Of a stretch of DNA of 64,000 nucleotides, positions 1 to 8,045 are shown piece after piece. A program made the translations under genes and the position numbers. Positions within the stretch are counted from its first letter, which is position 1. Each line of letters begins with the position of its first letter. This stretch comes from CAVXEH01 sp963805305 (GTDB taxonomy: Bacteria; Chloroflexota; Limnocylindria; QHBO01). The notes under the pieces are model-generated. The model made no database searches, was not told the origin of the DNA, and saw only the letters and a program-made list of their open reading frames with translations. The DNA lies in assembly GCA_963805305.1 (NCBI GenBank), contig CAWDTM010000007.1:1-64000 (forward strand), in the 5' to 3' direction.

Positions 1-3
1 GCC

Positions 4-957
4 ATGCCGCGAAAGCCGTTCGCCTCGTCCGCCGACCTCGCCGAGAAGGAGGCCACCCTCGAGAAGCTGGCCCCCGGCGTGTACGCCTTCACCGCGCAGG
101 GTGATCCCAACGTTGGCTGCGTCATCGGCCCGGAAGGCATCCTGGCCATCGAGGCGCGTGCCACCCCGGTCATGGCGCAGAAGTGGATCGACGTCATCCG
201 CACGCTGAGCCGCGCCCCGTTCGACGACCTGGTCCTCACCCACTACCACGCGGTCCGGGTCCTGGGTGCCGCAGCGTTCAACGCCACCCGGATCATCGCC
301 ACCAGGATGACCGCGGAACTGATCGACGAGCGTGGTCAGCAGGACTGGGAGAGCGAAGCCGGCCGCATGCCGCGCCTCTTCGAAGGGGCGGAGACGATCC
401 CCGGGCTGACCCATCCGACCCACACCTTCAGCGACGCCATGGACCTGCAGGTCGGCGATCGCCGCGTCGAGCTGCGCTACCTCGGCCGGGGCCACACCAC
501 GGGAGACCTCGTCGTGTGGCTGCCCGACGAAGAGGTGCTCTTCGCGGGCGACCTCGTCGAGGCGCATGCCGCGCCGTACATGGGCGACGGCCACATCGGC
601 GACTGGTCAACCACGACGCTCGACAACGTCAGGGCGCTCGGTGCGGAGCACCTGGTGGGCGGGCGAGGCGACGTCGTCCACGGAGAGGCGGTCCAGCGGG
701 CGATCGAGGACACAAGGGCCTTCCTGCGCACCACGCTGGACGGCACCCGGCAGGTCCGCGACGCGGGCGGCACCCTGAAGGAGGCGTACGAGCTCGTGTA
801 CGGGCAGCTCGCCCCGCGCTACGCCGGCTACCCGATCTTCGACCACACCATGCCGTTCAACGTCCAGCGCTGCTGGGACGAGCTCGACGGCGTCGACCAT
901 CCGCGGATCTGGACCGCGCAACGCGACCGCGAGGTCTGGGACGCGCTGAGCGACTGA
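4..957 (+). CDS. MBL-fold metallo-hydrolase
   Basis: A 317-residue protein with the metallo-beta-lactamase fold. The metal-site motif reads THYHAVRVLG at about residues 79-88 (H80, H82). It is followed by GHTTGD (H164) and AGDLVE (D183). The usual HxHxDH motif has Val-Arg in place of Asp-His, so one metal site is probably altered; this variant is, as far as I recall, normal for a subfamily related to glyoxalase II and quinoprotein-relay hydrolases. Its stop is followed immediately by the ATG of an FAD monooxygenase, so the two are probably co-transcribed and may act in one catabolic route, with ester or thioester hydrolysis after hydroxylation. The substrate is unknown. The start is only 3 nt from the window edge, so a longer N-terminus cannot be excluded. 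Confidence 0.85.
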   Translation: MPRKPFASSADLAEKEATLEKLAPGVYAFTAQGDPNVGCVIGPEGILAIEARATPVMAQKWIDVIRTLSRAPFDDLVLTHYHAVRVLGAAAFNATRIIATRMTAELIDERGQQDWESEAGRMPRLFEGAETIPGLTHPTHTFSDAMDLQVGDRRVELRYLGRGHTTGDLVVWLPDEEVLFAGDLVEAHAAPYMGDGHIGDWSTTTLDNVRALGAEHLVGGRGDVVHGEAVQRAIEDTRAFLRTTLDGTRQVRDAGGTLKEAYELVYGQLAPRYAGYPIFDHTMPFNVQRCWDELDGVDHPRIWTAQRDREVWDALSD

Positions 958-2490
958 ATGGACTGTGACGTCGCGGTCGTCGGCGCCGGACCGGTTGGCC
1001 TGACCCTGGCCGCGCGCCTCGCCCAGCACGGTGCCCGCGTCACCCTGTTCGAGGAGACGCCGCGACACCTCGGCGAGGGCTCGAAGGCGTTGTGCATGCA
1101 GCGCGAGACGCTCGAGATCTGGGGCCGGATCGGCATCGGCGAGGCGGTCGCGCAGCGCGGAATCCAGTGGCACACCGGGCGCACGTACCTCGGCACCCGC
1201 GAGCTCTTCAGCGTGGACCTCCCGGGGAGCAGTGCCGAGCACTTCCCGCCGTTCGTGAACATCAGCCAGACGGAGGTCGAGGAGCTCCTCCTGGCCCGTG
1301 CCGCCGCGCTGGGCGTGGACCTGCGCTGGGGCCACCGGCTCACCGGACTGACCGATGGCGACGACGGCGTCGACCTGGCGCTGGAAACCGCCGACGGGCC
1401 GACATCGGTCCGTGCGCGCTACGCGGTGGGGACCGATGGCGCCCACTCGCCGACCCGGCATCTCCTGGGGATTGGCTTTCCCGGGCACAGCCACGAGGAC
1501 CTGTTCCTCATCTGCGACATCCGCGCCGAGCTCCCGTTCCCGAACGAGCGGCGCTTCTTCTTCGATCCGCCGTGGAACCCCGGGCGGCAGGTCCTGATCC
1601 ATCCGCAGCCCGACGGGATCTGGCGCATCGACTGGCAGATCCCGCCCGATACCGACATGGAGACCGAGCGCGCCGACGGCGGCCTCGACCGCCGGATCCG
1701 GGCGGTGGTGGGCGAGGAGACCGCGTACGAGCTGGTGTGGATGACCGTCTATCGGTTCCACCAGCGGATCGCGGACCAGTTCCGGATCGGCCACACATTC
1801 CTGGCCGGCGACGCGGCGCACCTGTTCAGCCCGTTCGGTGCCCGCGGCCTGAACTCCGGTGCGCCCGACGCCGAGAACCTGGCCTGGAAGCTGGCCCTCG
1901 TCCTGCGCGGGGAGGCGCCAGACTCGCTCCTCGACACGTACGCCGCCGAGCGCCGGGCCGCCGCGGAGGAGAACCTCGCGGTCACCGACGCGACGATGCG
2001 CTTCATGGTCCCGCACGGGCCATGGCGTCGCCTGGTCCGCAACCTGACCCTGCGGGGCAGCGAGCGCATTCCCGCGTTGCGGCGACGCGTGAACTCCGGT
2101 CGCCTCGCGGAGCCGTTCCGGTACGTGCCCTCGGCGATCGTCGCGGCGGGGCCGGAAGATCCAGGGCTCCCGCGGCACGGCGGGGTGGCACCGGATCTGA
2201 CCCTGGCCGACGGGTCACGCCTCAGGGAACGATTTGGTGAGTCCTTCGTGGTGCTGGTCGCCGCAGCGAGCGAGGCGCAAGCCGATTCGGCGCGGGCCCT
2301 GTCCTGGCCCGTGGCCGTCGAGGTGGTCGCGGACGCGGCCCTGACGCCGACCTTCGGCGCCTCGGGTCCGCGCGGGTGGGTCGTGCGACCCGACGGGCAC
2401 CTGGCCGGCAGTGTCGCTCTCGACGACGCGGGCGTCAGCCGCCTGCCGGCGCTCGTCGCGCGGGCGGCCGGCCGCAACGCAGCTCAGTAG
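958..2490 (+). CDS. FAD-dependent aromatic monooxygenase (PheA/TfdB/MhpA type)
   Basis: A 510-residue class A flavoprotein monooxygenase. The Rossmann FAD motif GAGPVGL is at residues 9-15. A GTDGAHSPTR motif near residue 160 is the DG motif contacting FAD and NADPH. GDAAHLFSPFGARGLNSG near residue 282 is the GD motif holding the FAD ribityl. A C-terminal thioredoxin-like extension, typical of phenol or 3-(3-hydroxyphenyl)propionate hydroxylases, brings it to full length. The known reaction is NAD(P)H- and O2-dependent hydroxylation of an aromatic ring; the substrate cannot be read from sequence. The ATG follows the MBL stop with no gap. Its last 7 nt overlap the 3' end of the convergent lipoprotein gene. 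Confidence 0.88.
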   Translation: MDCDVAVVGAGPVGLTLAARLAQHGARVTLFEETPRHLGEGSKALCMQRETLEIWGRIGIGEAVAQRGIQWHTGRTYLGTRELFSVDLPGSSAEHFPPFVNISQTEVEELLLARAAALGVDLRWGHRLTGLTDGDDGVDLALETADGPTSVRARYAVGTDGAHSPTRHLLGIGFPGHSHEDLFLICDIRAELPFPNERRFFFDPPWNPGRQVLIHPQPDGIWRIDWQIPPDTDMETERADGGLDRRIRAVVGEETAYELVWMTVYRFHQRIADQFRIGHTFLAGDAAHLFSPFGARGLNSGAPDAENLAWKLALVLRGEAPDSLLDTYAAERRAAAEENLAVTDATMRFMVPHGPWRRLVRNLTLRGSERIPALRRRVNSGRLAEPFRYVPSAIVAAGPEDPGLPRHGGVAPDLTLADGSRLRERFGESFVVLVAAASEAQADSARALSWPVAVEVVADAALTPTFGASGPRGWVVRPDGHLAGSVALDDAGVSRLPALVARAAGRNAAQ

Positions 2491-3011
2491 CCGTAACCCC
2501 CGGAGCTCGCGGGCGTGGCAGTGGCCGCCGCGGATGCGGTCGCCATGCTCCCGTCGGGCGCGGCGATGAACCAGACCCCGTTGAGGCCCTGCCCGTTGCT
2601 GTCGCCCGCAGCGGAGTCCGCCGCGAAGTAGTACAGCGGGTGGCCGTTGTAGGTGACCTGGGTGCTGCCGTCCGTCCGGGCGATCGTGCCGAGCATGGTG
2701 GCATTGGCGCCCGATCCGGCACTCGCCGCCTCCCCGGCAGCGACCGTGAGCGGCGGCCAGTTCGAGGCGCAGGTATCGGTGCAGGCGCTGGTCCCGTTCG
2801 TGTCCTTGGCGAACTCGTAGAGCGTCCGACCGCCCTGGCCGGTCAGGGCTGCCCCGGCCGAGGTCTGGGCCACGGACAGCATCGGGCCTCCGGCCGCGGA
2901 GGCAGCAGCCGGTGGCGTGCTCGACGACCCGCCGCCGGCGGGCGCACAGGCTGCCAGCAGGAAGAGGGCGACGATGGCGGGTGCGGCCCGGCGCACGAGG
3001 GATGTGGTCAC
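2484..3011 (-). CDS. Lipoprotein with secreted-repeat (PF03640-type) domains
   Basis: A 175-residue exported lipoprotein. The GTG start at 3011 is preceded by GGAGA at 7-8 nt. It gives a classical signal peptide with basic residues, a hydrophobic core ending VALFLLAAC, and lipobox Cys22. A Ser/Pro/Gly-rich linker follows, then two copies of the secreted repeat of unknown function. Typical elements are LYEFAKD, CTDTCASNWPPL, YNGHPLYYFAAD and GLNGVWF. Such proteins sit on the outer face of the membrane and may bind haem or metal, but their function is unproven. A longer upstream reading frame exists but would bury the signal peptide, so the GTG was chosen. Confidence 0.85.
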   Translation of the reverse strand: MTTSLVRRAAPAIVALFLLAACAPAGGGSSSTPPAAASAAGGPMLSVAQTSAGAALTGQGGRTLYEFAKDTNGTSACTDTCASNWPPLTVAAGEAASAGSGANATMLGTIARTDGSTQVTYNGHPLYYFAADSAAGDSNGQGLNGVWFIAAPDGSMATASAAATATPASSGGYGY

Positions 3012-3263
3012 GGTTTGTCTCCGAACGCGGGTGTTGCTCGTCTCTGGTACGAGCCCCGTTACAGGCGGGGAGACACGCGCTGGGGACGGGATGTGGATAA
3101 GGCGCACGGACGGCCATGAAGTCGTGGAGAAAGGGGATTGTCGCCGGCCGGCAACGGATGGCACCATGGGGTCGTCCCGAAGGGGCAGCAGGTTCGACCG
3201 GAGATCACCTCAACGGCCGGGCAAGCGGTTCCTTCGGGGCACTTTCATGTCCGGCGCACGTGA

Positions 3264-3906
3264 TCAGCGGCGCTCGTCAAGGCGGCGAAGGATCGCGCTC
3301 ATCAGGTCGCTCGCCGCCGCCGATGCGAAGATCGCCGATCCCGAGGCCGAGCCGCTCACCACGTCCAGCACGTTCCACGCGCCGCCGGCCTGCGCTGCCG
3401 CCTCGCGCGCGGCCCCGGCCGCCTTCTCGCCCTCGGACGCGGCGAACAGCTTGGGGAACTGCGCGGTCCAGTCCAGCCCGGCGGGTGGCGAGACGAGGAT
3501 CGCCTGGTCGATGAGCGCCGGATCGGTCGCTCCCAGCTCGGCCACGGATCGTCCGGCGTCCCCCACCGCGACCACGGCCACCCGCGGCACGCTGCGTGCC
3601 CGCAGCCAGGCAATGACCCCGCGCAGCGCATCGGCGCCGGTCGTTTGCGGCGCCACGACCGTCATCCGGTCCGCGCGCGAAGGTGGCCGCCTGTCCCGCC
3701 CAGGCCGAGCGGTCGTCTCCGGGCGCATGGAGGAGGACGAGGCCGTACGGACCGTTCCCCCAGAGCAGCGCGTCCCCGACACCCGGCAGGGTGACGTCGG
3801 TGCCGGGCGAACCGGGCTGGGGTTGGCCGGACGGAGCGACATCGGGCCGCGCGGCGCAGCCGGCCAGGAGGATCCCGGCCGCCAGGAGGAGCACGCGTCC
3901 GCGCAT
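3264..3906 (-). pseudogene. Frameshifted alpha/beta-hydrolase-like lipoprotein
   Basis: The N-terminal part starts at ATG 3906 and begins MRGRVLLLAAGILLAGC, a lipoprotein signal with Cys17. It then reads into an alpha/beta-hydrolase entry (DALLWGNGPYGLVLLHAPGDDRSAW). The frame is lost at the CGCGCGCG run at 3672-3679. The downstream part continues in another frame as DRMTVVAPQTTGADALRGVIAWLRAR and runs to a TGA at 3264. Together they make one continuous protein of about 213 residues if one base is removed or two are added in the GC run. The downstream part contains the strand pattern of the family but no clear GxSxG nucleophile elbow (VVAVGDAGRSVAE in its place). Either a real pseudogene or a sequencing error in a dinucleotide run. 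Confidence 0.7.
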
Positions 3907-3930
3907 GCGGACGAGCCTACATCGGCTCGC

Positions 3931-5100
3931 CTAGAACGCCCAGCGCCCCTGCGCGAACTGGGTCGCGAACCACAGGAATCCCGCGAGAGAGATGAGGCTC
4001 AGCGAGACCACCCGGTCCACGCTGCGCGTGGCGAGCGCGAACCAGGCGAAGAGGGGGAAGAGCGTGAGGCTGTAGCGCGGCACGCTCACCACGAAGCTCG
4101 TGCTCGTGAAGAGCAGCCAGTTGCCGGCCATCCAGACGAACCAGCTGGTCCGGAAGCGGAACGCGGCGTAGACCGTCCCGGCGAAGCCCAGCCCGATGAA
4201 CGCGAGCTCCATCCAGCCCGACATGAAAGCCCGATCGAAGTCCGCGGAGCCGATGGTGGCGATCACCCCGCCGATCCCGTCCCAGGGCGGTGCCAGCGAC
4301 TTGAACCAGTGCTCCTTCTGGACCACGAGGAATCGCAGGGGGTCGCCGTAGACCGCCTGGTTGAGGGCGAGGTACCCAAGGAAGCCCAGCCCCACCAGGC
4401 CGATGGCGATCCATGCCGGCCGCACGCGCCGCTGCGGATCGGCCTGCCATGCGTACCACGCCTCTGCAGCCAGGGCGGGGATGAGCACCAGCCCGTTGAC
4501 CCGCGCCAGGGCCGCGAGGCCGCCCAGGATGCCGGCAAGCCACCAGCGGTCGTGGCGCGCTGCGAGAAACGAGCCAAGCACCAGCGCGAGAAACAGGCTC
4601 TCGGTGTAGCCGATGTGGAGGAAGTACGCGGTCGGGAAGATGAGCGCAAACCAGGCGGCGCGCATGCCCACCGCGTGCCCGAAGTCGTCGCGCACGAGGC
4701 GGTACAGCAAGGGAGCCACGAACAGCGAGGCCAAGCCGCTGACCACGAACGCGGAGACGAGCGGATCGCGGAGCACGACGGTGACCGCCCCCACCAGCCA
4801 GGGGAAGAGCGGGAAGAAGACGATGTAGAGCGGCAGGTCGCCCGGGTAGGCGCGCGCGTAGCCGTCGATGGTCAGGACCCCTGGGTCGGTGGCCCGGTAG
4901 CCCAGCACCGCGAGATCCTGGTAATGCGGGGCGTCCCATCGGTTCCACAGCTGCAGGAGGTCGATGGGCGCGTGCAGCGAACCTCCCGCGAGGGCCAGGA
5001 TCGCGAAGATCCCCAACCCCAGGACCAGGAGCTTGGTTGCCAGCGTGATTCCGATCAGCGGCAGGTCCGCGTCCTCGGCCCAACCCCGGAGTGCCTTCAC
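3931..5100 (-). CDS. Integral membrane mannosyltransferase (PIG-V/GT39-like)
   Basis: A 389-residue polytopic membrane protein with about ten hydrophobic segments. It shows the early motif LWNRWDAPHYQDLAVLGY at about residues 51-68. This Asp-containing loop after the first membrane span is typical of PIG-V and related GT-C glycosyltransferases, which use polyprenyl-phosphate sugars at the outer membrane face. A second loop motif, FFPLFPW, and FPTAYFLHIGYTESLF also match this family. The acceptor is unknown. The start is uncertain: GTG 5100 is chosen because homologous sequence begins there and upstream sequence is arginine-rich out-of-character coding. No clear ribosome binding site precedes it, and a TACACT box lies about 6 nt upstream, so a leaderless transcript is possible. 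Confidence 0.75.
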   Translation of the reverse strand: MKALRGWAEDADLPLIGITLATKLLVLGLGIFAILALAGGSLHAPIDLLQLWNRWDAPHYQDLAVLGYRATDPGVLTIDGYARAYPGDLPLYIVFFPLFPWLVGAVTVVLRDPLVSAFVVSGLASLFVAPLLYRLVRDDFGHAVGMRAAWFALIFPTAYFLHIGYTESLFLALVLGSFLAARHDRWWLAGILGGLAALARVNGLVLIPALAAEAWYAWQADPQRRVRPAWIAIGLVGLGFLGYLALNQAVYGDPLRFLVVQKEHWFKSLAPPWDGIGGVIATIGSADFDRAFMSGWMELAFIGLGFAGTVYAAFRFRTSWFVWMAGNWLLFTSTSFVVSVPRYSLTLFPLFAWFALATRSVDRVVSLSLISLAGFLWFATQFAQGRWAF

Positions 5101-5313
5101 GTTGCGGAGTGTACGGAAGTTGGGCCGACGGCTGCGCTCGGGCCGGCCGGGTCGTCCCCTTTGGACGCCCAGCCGTGCAGCCGTGCGGCACGAAATGCAC
5201 CGACAGCCCGGGGCATGCCGGAGGACCCCCCGCCTTGGTGACCAGTGACCCTTGGGCCGTTGCACGGCGGGCACCAATGCTTGGGTGTCAATCAGCAGCA
5301 AGGAGCCCATCCC

Positions 5314-6654
5314 ATGCCCCGACGGATCGTGATCATGGGCGCGGCCGGTCGCGACTTTCACAACTTCAACGTCGTCTATCGCGACGACCCCCGGGTCGAG
5401 GTCGTGGCGTTCACCGCCACCCAGATCCCCGGGATTGCGGGACGGCGCTACCCGGCGGTGCTCGCCGGAGACCGGTACCCGACCGGGATCCCGATCCTGC
5501 CCGAGGACGAGCTGGACCAGATCATCCGCCGCTTCGAGGTGGACGAGGTCGTCTTCGCCTATAGCGACGTGAGCCACGAGACGGTGATGCATGCCGCATC
5601 GCGCGCGCTCGCTGCCGGTGCGGACTTCTCGCTGCTGGGACCCAACCGGACCGCGCTGGCCAGCCGAAAGCCGGTGATCAGCGTCTGCGCGGTGCGCACC
5701 GGATCGGGCAAGAGCCAGACAACGCGGTACCTCGCCGGCGTCCTTCGCGACGCGGGACAGCGGGTGGCGGTGATCCGTCATCCCATGCCGTACGGCGACC
5801 TGGAGCTCCAGCGCGCGCAGCGCTTCGAGACGTTCGACGATCTCGCCACCGAGCACACCACCATCGAGGAGCGCGAGGAGTACGAGCCGCACATCGCCGC
5901 CGGGCACGTCGTGTTCGCGGGCGTCGACTATGGCGCCATCCTGGAGCGCGCCGAGGCCGAGGCGGATGTGATCCTGTGGGACGGCGGCAACAACGACCTG
6001 CCGTTCTACCGGCCAGACCTCCACATCGTGGTCGCGGATCCGCTGCGCGCCGGCGACGAGCTGCGCTACCACCCCGGCGAGACGAACATCCGCATGGCCG
6101 ACCTGATCGTCATCAACAAGGTCGACTCGGCATCACCGGAGCAGCTCGAAACGCTGCAGGCCAACATCGCAGCGGTGAACCCGACCGCGGTCGTGCTGCC
6201 CGCACGCTCCGAGCTGGCAACCGATGCGCCAATCGCCGGGCGTCGCGTGGTGGTCGTCGAGGACGGGCCCACGCTCACGCACGGCGGCATGACCTACGGC
6301 GCCGGTATCGTGGCGGCTCGGCGCCTGGGCGCCACACCGGTCGACCCGCGGCCGTTCGCCGTGGGCAGCATCGCCGAAGTGCTGGCGAAGTATCCCAAGC
6401 TCGAGCCCCTGGTCCCGGCCATGGGCTACAGCGAGCGACAGATTGCGGAGCTGCGGACGACGCTCGATGCGGTCCCGGCCGATGCGGTGCTCGCCGCCAC
6501 GCCCATTGATCTGACCCGGGTCATGGAGCTGGCCAAGCCCGTCATCCGGGTCCGCTACGACCTGGCGCTGGAGGATCCCGACACGTTCCGGCGCATGGTC
6601 GACGCCGCACTCAGCCGACGCTCAGCCGGCTCCGTGCTGACCTCCGTCTCCTGA
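5314..6654 (+). CDS. cpgS: Cyclic 2,3-diphosphoglycerate synthetase-like P-loop protein
   Basis: A 446-residue cytosolic protein. It starts at ATG 5314 behind AGGAG with 8-nt spacing. Residues 1-125 form a Rossmann-like domain (RRIVIMGAAGRDFHNFNVV). A P-loop RTGSGKSQTTR follows at about residues 128-138, then WDGGNNDLPFYRPDL and a GTPase-like VINKVDSA motif. This domain order matches the CpgS family. In thermophilic archaea that enzyme closes 2,3-diphosphoglycerate to its cyclic form with ATP. Many bacterial members have no proven product, so the exact reaction is inference. It is monocistronic: a GC hairpin lies 22 nt after the stop. Confidence 0.75.
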   Translation: MPRRIVIMGAAGRDFHNFNVVYRDDPRVEVVAFTATQIPGIAGRRYPAVLAGDRYPTGIPILPEDELDQIIRRFEVDEVVFAYSDVSHETVMHAASRALAAGADFSLLGPNRTALASRKPVISVCAVRTGSGKSQTTRYLAGVLRDAGQRVAVIRHPMPYGDLELQRAQRFETFDDLATEHTTIEEREEYEPHIAAGHVVFAGVDYGAILERAEAEADVILWDGGNNDLPFYRPDLHIVVADPLRAGDELRYHPGETNIRMADLIVINKVDSASPEQLETLQANIAAVNPTAVVLPARSELATDAPIAGRRVVVVEDGPTLTHGGMTYGAGIVAARRLGATPVDPRPFAVGSIAEVLAKYPKLEPLVPAMGYSERQIAELRTTLDAVPADAVLAATPIDLTRVMELAKPVIRVRYDLALEDPDTFRRMVDAALSRRSAGSVLTSVS

Positions 6655-6676
6655 GAGGACCGATAGCGGAGGGAGC

Positions 6677-6699
6677 GCCGCCGGGCTCAGCCCGGCGGC
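6677..6699 (+). terminator. GC-rich hairpin after cpgS-like gene
   Basis: A perfect 10-bp inverted repeat, GCCGCCGGGC with loop TCA, lies 22 nt after the stop of the CpgS-like gene and upstream of the tRNA gene. It lacks a T-tract (GTCATCGG follows). It is therefore a hairpin-only terminator candidate, as is common in GC-rich genomes. Confidence 0.55.
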
Positions 6700-6799
6700 G
6701 TCATCGGCCCACCGTCCGGGTGGGCGGTGGACCGCCGCAGAACTGGCTGCTAAGGTTGCGGTCCTCGGGGCCCCGCACAGAGAGGGCGCCCGTGTCGGT

Positions 6800-6876
<77 letters not shown>

Positions 6877-6978
6877 TTTGTTCGATTTCGAACTCGGACC
6901 CGGCCCGTGCTTCCGGCTGTTCTCCGCCGCGGCGACCAGACGTGCTCCCATCCGCCCCGATGGGCGTAGCCTTGCCCG

Positions 6979-7431
6979 GTGAGCCGCGAAACGGAAGATC
7001 TGAACCGGCGTTTGCTCCGAGCCCGCGACGCGATGGACCGTGCCTACGCGGAGCCGCTCGACGTCCGCACCGTTGCCGCTGTGGCGCATGTGTCACCGGC
7101 GTACTTCAGCCGCAGCTTCCGTGCCGTGTTTGGCGAGACGCCCCATCGGTACCTGCAGCGACGACGGGTGGAACGCTCGATGTTCCTGCTTCGCGAAACG
7201 GACCGCCCGGTCACCGAGATCTGCTTCGACGTTGGCTTCACGAGCCTCGGGAGCTTCAGCCGGACTTTTCGCGAGATCGTGGGCGAGCCGCCCTCTGAGT
7301 ATCGCCAGGGGCATGGGCCGATCGTGGCGCCCAACTGCGTCCAGCTTGCGGCAATGCGGCCGCGCGACGCCGTTGGGGCGCGTGCGCCGTTGGGCAGTTC
7401 TGGAGAAGCGGTCGCGGCGTCCGCGTCCTAG
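6979..7431 (+). CDS. AraC/XylS-family DNA-binding regulator (HTH domain only)
   Basis: A 150-residue protein, GTG start, consisting almost only of an AraC-type double helix-turn-helix. The first HTH is VRTVAAVAHVSPAYFSRSFR. The signature stretch is VTEICFDVGFTSLGSFSRTFR, followed by EIVGEPPSEYR, where P-x-x-Y/F-R is the hallmark. There is no N-terminal ligand-binding domain, so it resembles short MarA/SoxS-like regulators that respond through abundance or partners. The next gene, a VOC protein 35 nt downstream in the same direction, is the obvious candidate target. The C-terminal 35 residues are low-complexity. Confidence 0.85.
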   Translation: MSRETEDLNRRLLRARDAMDRAYAEPLDVRTVAAVAHVSPAYFSRSFRAVFGETPHRYLQRRRVERSMFLLRETDRPVTEICFDVGFTSLGSFSRTFREIVGEPPSEYRQGHGPIVAPNCVQLAAMRPRDAVGARAPLGSSGEAVAASAS

Positions 7432-7466
7432 GGTTGGGACATCGAACCATGCAGGGAGAGCACGAC

Positions 7467-7898
7467 ATGATCACGCGGCTCAACGTCGCCTCGATCTATG
7501 TCCTCGACAAGGACGAGGCACTCGCCTTCTACGTCAACAAGCTCGGGCTCGAGAAAGGCAACGACGTCCGCCAGGGCGACTACCGCTGGCTAACGGTCCG
7601 GGTCCCGGGCCAGCCGGAAACCGAGGTCTCGCTGGAGCAGCCGGGCCCCCCGCTGCACGACGAGGCCACCGCGGCGCAGTTGCGAGAGCTCATCACCAAA
7701 GGGGCACTGGTGGGCCTGGTGTTCCTCACCGACGATGCCCATGGCTTGTACGAGACGCTCAAGGCGCGTGGCGTCACCGACTTCACCCAGGAGCCGACAG
7801 AGCACTTCTATGGGACGGACATGGGCCTCCGCGACCCGTTCGGTAACCCGATCCGGATCCTCCAGCAGGGCAACGTGGCCTCGGAAGCGAAGGCCTGA
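7467..7898 (+). CDS. VOC-family (glyoxalase/bleomycin-resistance fold) protein
   Basis: A 143-residue vicinal-oxygen-chelate fold protein. ATG 7467 follows GGGAGAG with about 8-nt spacing. The paired beta-alpha-beta-beta-beta units are visible: VASIYVLDKDEALAFYVNKLGLE in the first half and DMGLRDPFGNPIRILQQ in the second. Typical roles are dioxygenase, glyoxalase or antibiotic sequestration; none can be chosen here. It lies directly downstream of an AraC-type regulator. The GTG of a truncated paralogue of the gene at 15312 follows its stop at once, so it belongs to a duplicated module (the other copy is at 15312-16324). Confidence 0.85.
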   Translation: MITRLNVASIYVLDKDEALAFYVNKLGLEKGNDVRQGDYRWLTVRVPGQPETEVSLEQPGPPLHDEATAAQLRELITKGALVGLVFLTDDAHGLYETLKARGVTDFTQEPTEHFYGTDMGLRDPFGNPIRILQQGNVASEAKA

Positions 7899-8021
7899 GT
7901 GGAATTCACCACCGTTTCGACCGTCGGCCTGGAGTCATCGCCCGGGGTGGCCGCGCTCGCCGGCCTGCGGGTGAACGAGGCCGCTTCGTCAGGAACAGGT
8001 GGGCCACGTCTCCACCGGTGA
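7899..8021 (+). pseudogene. Truncated paralogue of the gene at 15312-15773
   Basis: Immediately after the VOC stop, a GTG opens a 40-codon frame. Its first 28 residues (starting VEFTTVSTVGLESSP) closely match residues 5-32 of the protein encoded at 15312-15773 (VDFTTVSTIGLESSP), including LAGLR-NEA. After that the similarity stops abruptly (AASSGTGGPRLHR) and a TGA follows. The remaining roughly 120 residues of the full-length family are missing. The order 'VOC then this family' is the same at both loci. I read it as the 5' remnant of a deleted gene copy. Confidence 0.75.
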
Positions 8022-8045
8022 GCCCTCGAGACAGGGGACTCCTTC

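Noticed and set aside
2917..5241. A long plus-strand open frame across the two lipoprotein genes and the membrane glycosyltransferase.
   Set aside because: Its product is charged low-complexity sequence; the minus strand carries signal peptides, lipoboxes and membrane helices instead.
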